NCBI RefSeq assembly: GCF_018919065.1
Contig: NZ_JAHLQG010000017.1
Coordinates: forward strand, 62,001-126,000
Direction of reading: 5' to 3'
From: Blautia sp. MSJ-9
Lineage (GTDB): Bacteria; Bacillota; Clostridia; Lachnospirales; Lachnospiraceae
DNA length: 64,000 nucleotides
Part shown: positions 60,950 through 64,000 of the stretch, one piece after another
Position numbering within the stretch: the stretch's first letter is position 1
Layout: the number at the start of each line of letters is the position of its first letter
Program-made: the position numbers and the translations under genes
Notes under the pieces: generated by a model
The model's database searches: none
Told to the model about the DNA's origin: nothing
Seen by the model: only the letters and a program-made list of their open reading frames with translations

Positions 60950-62446
60950 TTATTTCTTTTTCTTCTTAATAAATACAACCACACCAATGATCACTGCCGC
61001 AGCTGCCACAAGGATTACAAATGGAAGAATAGTAGTTGTATCCCCAGTATTTACTGCATTGTTATTCTTTGTAGTCTCATTTGCTGCTGTATTGTCGGTC
61101 TGTGAAGAAGAAGCATTGCTGCTGTTATCTGAATCATCATTCACAGATACTGTCCCTGTACTTTCTGAATTAGAAGACTGTTCCTGTGCAGATGTAGAAT
61201 TTGCCGCTGATGTCGGTGTAGGTGTCACTGTCTCAGAATCGGAAGCGTCAGTATCCTCTCCTCCATCAGGGCCTACCAGCTGTCTGCTTCCCGCAATACC
61301 AAATGGGCTAAAGGAATGTGTACTGAATACCATGATATTATCGTCTACACTTGGAATAATCGTTTCAGTTGCTCCATTATCCAGCAAATGTTCGATCGTA
61401 TACTGATATCCTGATTTTACCGGGACAGTTACACTGATATACTCTCCACTTGGAATCTCATATTCTGTATCATTCTGCAGATCCCAGAGTTCAAATTCAT
61501 AAGACTGAAAGATCATTGCGTCTGATTCATTGGTAAACTGATAGCTGTCTCCGCTGGATACTCTGAACTGAACATACCAAGGAAGATTAATACCGCTTAC
61601 TGTAATTCCATCACAGGTATGGTTAACTTCAGCTCTTGCCTCTTTCTCTTCCTCTGAAAGATCATCCTCTGCATCAGTCGGGCGGTCATCTTTCTCATCT
61701 GGCAGTACCGGATTGTCAAAAATATTGTCATCTCCGCTGTTCTTATCATCTGAAGTATCTTCCGTATTATCTTTATCCTGCTCAGGATCCTCCACAGGTT
61801 CTAATTTACCTGTAACTTCTTCATCTGAAGAATCTTTATCATTCTTAGTTTCGTCTTTGGTGTCACCTGTTTCCTCTTTGCTATTGTCTTTATTCTCTTT
61901 CTCGTCCGCACTTTTCTTATCGTTTTCGATATCTTTATTCTCTTTATCCTCTTTCTCAGCAGCAGGAGTTTCTGACGGTGTTTCTGTAATCTCAGGATCC
62001 TCTGACGGAGCTTCTGCATCATCAGTCTTCTCTTTGTCTGCGTCATCACTGCCATTTACTACCACATTGATATATCCGACCACAGCTCCTGCCTCCGGAT
62101 TCCATCCATCTACATGACTTAAATCCTGTCCCTCTCCTGGAATGAGAAGTACTTCGCATGCCTGTACTCTCTCCGTCGGAACAAAACTTCCATCTGCCCA
62201 TTCAAGAGTCCCATACTCAGTTATAGGAAGACTGACATTTGCAAGTTCTGTCGGCTGGTCAATTGTGATATTATCCGGTATTACTGTACCTGATGTACTC
62301 TCCTGTGCTTCTGCTGCACTGACAGGTTCTGTGACAACCGGCACATTTCCTCCGATCAGTGTTGCTGTTAAAGCTGCTGCCGCCAGAATTCCCATTTTCT
62401 TTCCTGTTAATTTATTCTTATTTATTTTAATTGTATTATTAGACAT
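60950..62446 (-). CDS. Cell-wall-anchored-type surface protein with TGD sorting signal
   Basis: The 498-residue protein has a long signal peptide (MGILAAAALTATLIGGNV, ending near AEA), a beta-type N-terminal part (about 50-140), a repetitive acidic/basic stretch (about 145-280: Glu, Lys, Asp, with KEDKENKDIENDKKSADEKE), a second folded part (about 280-400), a Ser/Thr/Asn-rich stalk, and a C-terminal signal NTGDTT, hydrophobic helix, KKKKK. TGD-type signals in Lachnospiraceae are read by sortases in place of LPXTG. The start is ATG 62444-62446 after GAGGTG. The ligand is unknown; about 500 bases of leader sequence precede it. Confidence 0.82.
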   Translation of the reverse strand: MSNNTIKINKNKLTGKKMGILAAAALTATLIGGNVPVVTEPVSAAEAQESTSGTVIPDNITIDQPTELANVSLPITEYGTLEWADGSFVPTERVQACEVLLIPGEGQDLSHVDGWNPEAGAVVGYINVVVNGSDDADKEKTDDAEAPSEDPEITETPSETPAAEKEDKENKDIENDKKSADEKENKDNSKEETGDTKDETKNDKDSSDEEVTGKLEPVEDPEQDKDNTEDTSDDKNSGDDNIFDNPVLPDEKDDRPTDAEDDLSEEEKEARAEVNHTCDGITVSGINLPWYVQFRVSSGDSYQFTNESDAMIFQSYEFELWDLQNDTEYEIPSGEYISVTVPVKSGYQYTIEHLLDNGATETIIPSVDDNIMVFSTHSFSPFGIAGSRQLVGPDGGEDTDASDSETVTPTPTSAANSTSAQEQSSNSESTGTVSVNDDSDNSSNASSSQTDNTAANETTKNNNAVNTGDTTTILPFVILVAAAAVIIGVVVFIKKKKK

Positions 62447-62997
62447 CTCGCACCTCTGTTTACATTTATCCTTTATGTTCAACTGTATATTTTCATCTAT
62501 CATTTTCAAATATTACCTTCAAAACCAGCCCGAAATTTATAAATTTTCTATTCCCGGCTATAACTTTAATTCTTTATCGCATAAGGTCAGGATTCAATAA
62601 CTTTCTATTCCCGACCAATTTCTAAGGATTGCTCTGCCATAAATCAGTTTTCGCACTCCTTATATTATGTGACATGATAATATCGCATATTTGTATATTA
62701 TCAAACTTTTATTATTTTGTAAATATTCTGTAATAGTTTTTTTGAATTTAACCGAATGAATTATAACACAACTTTTACTTTTTCAACACCCCTTCCTTTA
62801 AATTTTTTTACATTTTCTGGTATTATTACTGTTCATATTCTACCAGACAACATGCTTTACAATTCCTTAAAACAGGAGTCTGCCTGTAACTTTTTCTTTT
62901 CTTGCTTTTTTTCCAGAAATCATGTATATTTTCTTTAAACATTTTTGAAAGAATCCATCAATAAGATATCATTAACAGGTAAAGGAGTGAACAAATA
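62447..62997. promoter_or_regulatory. Long divergent intergenic region with promoter for the surface protein
   Basis: On the minus strand TTTACA (62718-62723), 17 bases, TAATAT (62695-62700) gives a promoter with an untranslated leader of about 240 bases. In that leader TTTCTATTCCCG occurs twice (about 62547 and 62603). TTTAACCGAATGAA near 62747 matches the end of the dispersed 3'-end repeat. No gene was recognised in the 550 bases. Confidence 0.6.
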
Positions 62998-64000
62998 TTG
63001 AATTCAGGTATCATTTTTCAAGCGGTAGCAATTGTAATACTGATTGCTCTTTCTTCCTTTTTTTCTTCTGCGGAAACCGCTATGACAACTGTAAATAAAA
63101 TCCGCATACAGTCTCTTTCCGAGCAGGGAGACAAACGGGCCATTATTTTGGAAAAAGTAATTTCAGACGCACCGAAGATGCTCAGTGCTGTTTTAATTGG
63201 AAACAACATTGTAAATATGTCCGTTTCTTCTCTTATGACCACACTTACCATAAAAGTTCTTGGCAATGCTTATGTTGGAATTGCAACCGGTATCCTGACC
63301 TTGCTGATTTTGATCTTCGGTGAAATCACCCCTAAGAACATGGCAACCATCCATGCCGAAAAGCTTTCTCTTGCTTATGCCAGAATCATCTACGGACTTA
63401 TGTTTATTCTTACTCCGGTAGTATTTATCGTAAATAAAATTACAGCAGGAGTGCTGATCCTTTTCCATGTTGACCCGAATGCAAAGACAAATGCCATGAC
63501 CGAACATGAACTACGAACTCTTGTTAATGTAGGTGAAAAAGATGGTATTATCGAAAACGAAGAAAAACAGATGATCTATAATGTATTCGATTTCGGTGAT
63601 TCCACTGCAAAAGATGTTATGATTCCGCGAATTGATATGACATTTGTAGATATCAACTGTATCTATGATGAACTTATGGCTATTTTCAGCGAGGATATGC
63701 ATACCCGTTTCCCGGTCTATGAAGATAATACAGATAACGTAATCGGTATTATTAATATGAAGGATCTCCTCATTTATCCAAAAGAAAAGCCATTTGCGAT
63801 CCGCAACATTCTACGTGAACCATACTTCACTTATGAATACAAAGCTACCGCAGATCTGATGATCGAAATGCGTAAGGCATCCGTCAATCTGGCGATCGTC
63901 CTTGACGAATACGGTGCTACTGCCGGTCTGGTCACATTGGAAGACTTGCTTGAAGAGATCGTTGGTGAAATCCGTGATGAATATGACGAGAATGAAGTCG
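62998..64000 (+). CDS. CNNM/HlyC-CorC-family membrane protein, 3' end outside the window
   Basis: The first 334 residues are visible. A DUF21/CNNM membrane domain (about 1-180: SSFFSSAETAMTTVNKIRIQ, LIGNNIVNMSVSSL, FGEITPKNMAT) is followed by a CBS pair (about 205-320: VMIPRIDMTFVD; MHTRFPVYED; VIGIINMKDLL; LDEYGATAGLVTLEDLLEEI). A CorC_HlyC domain would follow off the edge. Family members influence Mg2+ or other cation efflux; the old name hemolysin is misleading. It starts with TTG (62998-63000) ten bases after AAAGGAG. Confidence 0.92.
   Translation, partial: MNSGIIFQAVAIVILIALSSFFSSAETAMTTVNKIRIQSLSEQGDKRAIILEKVISDAPKMLSAVLIGNNIVNMSVSSLMTTLTIKVLGNAYVGIATGILTLLILIFGEITPKNMATIHAEKLSLAYARIIYGLMFILTPVVFIVNKITAGVLILFHVDPNAKTNAMTEHELRTLVNVGEKDGIIENEEKQMIYNVFDFGDSTAKDVMIPRIDMTFVDINCIYDELMAIFSEDMHTRFPVYEDNTDNVIGIINMKDLLIYPKEKPFAIRNILREPYFTYEYKATADLMIEMRKASVNLAIVLDEYGATAGLVTLEDLLEEIVGEIRDEYDENEV

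Noticed and set aside
61700-62060. Tandem repeat array in the surface protein gene
   Set aside because: It is low-complexity Lys/Glu/Asp coding sequence with no exact repeated unit.
1-64000. tRNA, rRNA, prophage, intact insertion sequence, CRISPR array or restriction-type defence genes
   Set aside because: I looked for typical sequence marks on both strands and found none convincing; a covariance search could still find a small RNA I missed.

Overview
The window looks like a chromosomal segment of a Gram-positive anaerobic gut bacterium of the Lachnospiraceae, most like Blautia or a near relative. This is inferred from gene content and style: moderate G+C, AGGAGG ribosome sites, a SCIFF peptide/maturase pair, a fructose PTS with HPr genes, 2-hydroxyacyl-CoA dehydratase genes, a tandem glycine riboswitch, a THF riboswitch, and the secDF-recJ-apt-relA-MBL-hemZ-hisS-aspS block usual in Clostridia. 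No tRNA, rRNA, CRISPR array, prophage or intact insertion sequence was recognised.

Layout. 1-3.9 kb: fructose uptake operon on the minus strand (fruK, fruA, an HPr, then a DeoR-type regulator with its own promoter). 4-6 kb: a sodium/amino-acid symporter behind a tandem glycine riboswitch. 6.1-9.1 kb: a 2-hydroxyacyl-CoA dehydratase-like protein and a fusion of a second dehydratase-like subunit with its ATP-dependent activase. 9.4-12.9 kb: a heterodimeric ABC exporter. 13-14.5 kb: folE behind a THF riboswitch, followed by the wreckage of a folate operon. 14.6-19.6 kb: Xaa-Pro aminopeptidase, an orphan LarE-like protein, a duplicated CmpB-type membrane protein, and aroE and AraC remnants. 19.8-22.7 kb: tsf, rpsB and an RsuA-type pseudouridine synthase, the last being the end of a GntR-ATPase-permease operon (22.7-26.1 kb). 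26.3-30.2 kb: CPBP protease, HAD phosphatase, and a membrane Ser/Thr kinase overlapping a secreted Asn/Gln/Trp-rich protein. 30.3-36.3 kb: argS, a DegV protein, an uncharacterised protein, ptsI and a second HPr. 36.4-43 kb: a broken histidine kinase and a MacB-like ABC operon with two adaptor proteins. 43.2-45.4 kb: a lipoprotein and a TSUP permease. 45.4-58.7 kb: the housekeeping block aspS to secDF. 58.8-60.8 kb: the SCIFF locus. 60.9-64 kb: a wall-anchored-type surface protein and a CNNM/HlyC-type membrane protein that runs off the window.

How the parts work together. PtsI and the two HPr proteins feed phosphate to FruA, and FruK completes fructose entry into glycolysis; both HPr proteins keep His15 but lack Ser46, the usual regulatory site. 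Two riboswitches sense glycine and tetrahydrofolate. RelA/SpoT, HD-GYP and the Ser/Thr kinase are the signalling genes.

Two themes stand out. First, gene decay: a truncated HD gene and folP, truncated aroE and AraC genes, and a histidine kinase with a lost N-terminal region and a nonsense codon all fall within 25 kb. Second, small DNA elements: a roughly 50-base hairpin repeat follows stop codons at four places, and a 63-base inverted repeat like a miniature element sits at the folate operon break. I did not see an unambiguous new defence or biosynthetic system. The best candidates for something undescribed are the kinase/Asn-Gln-Trp-rich pair, the double-adaptor ABC operon, and the dispersed 3'-end hairpin family.
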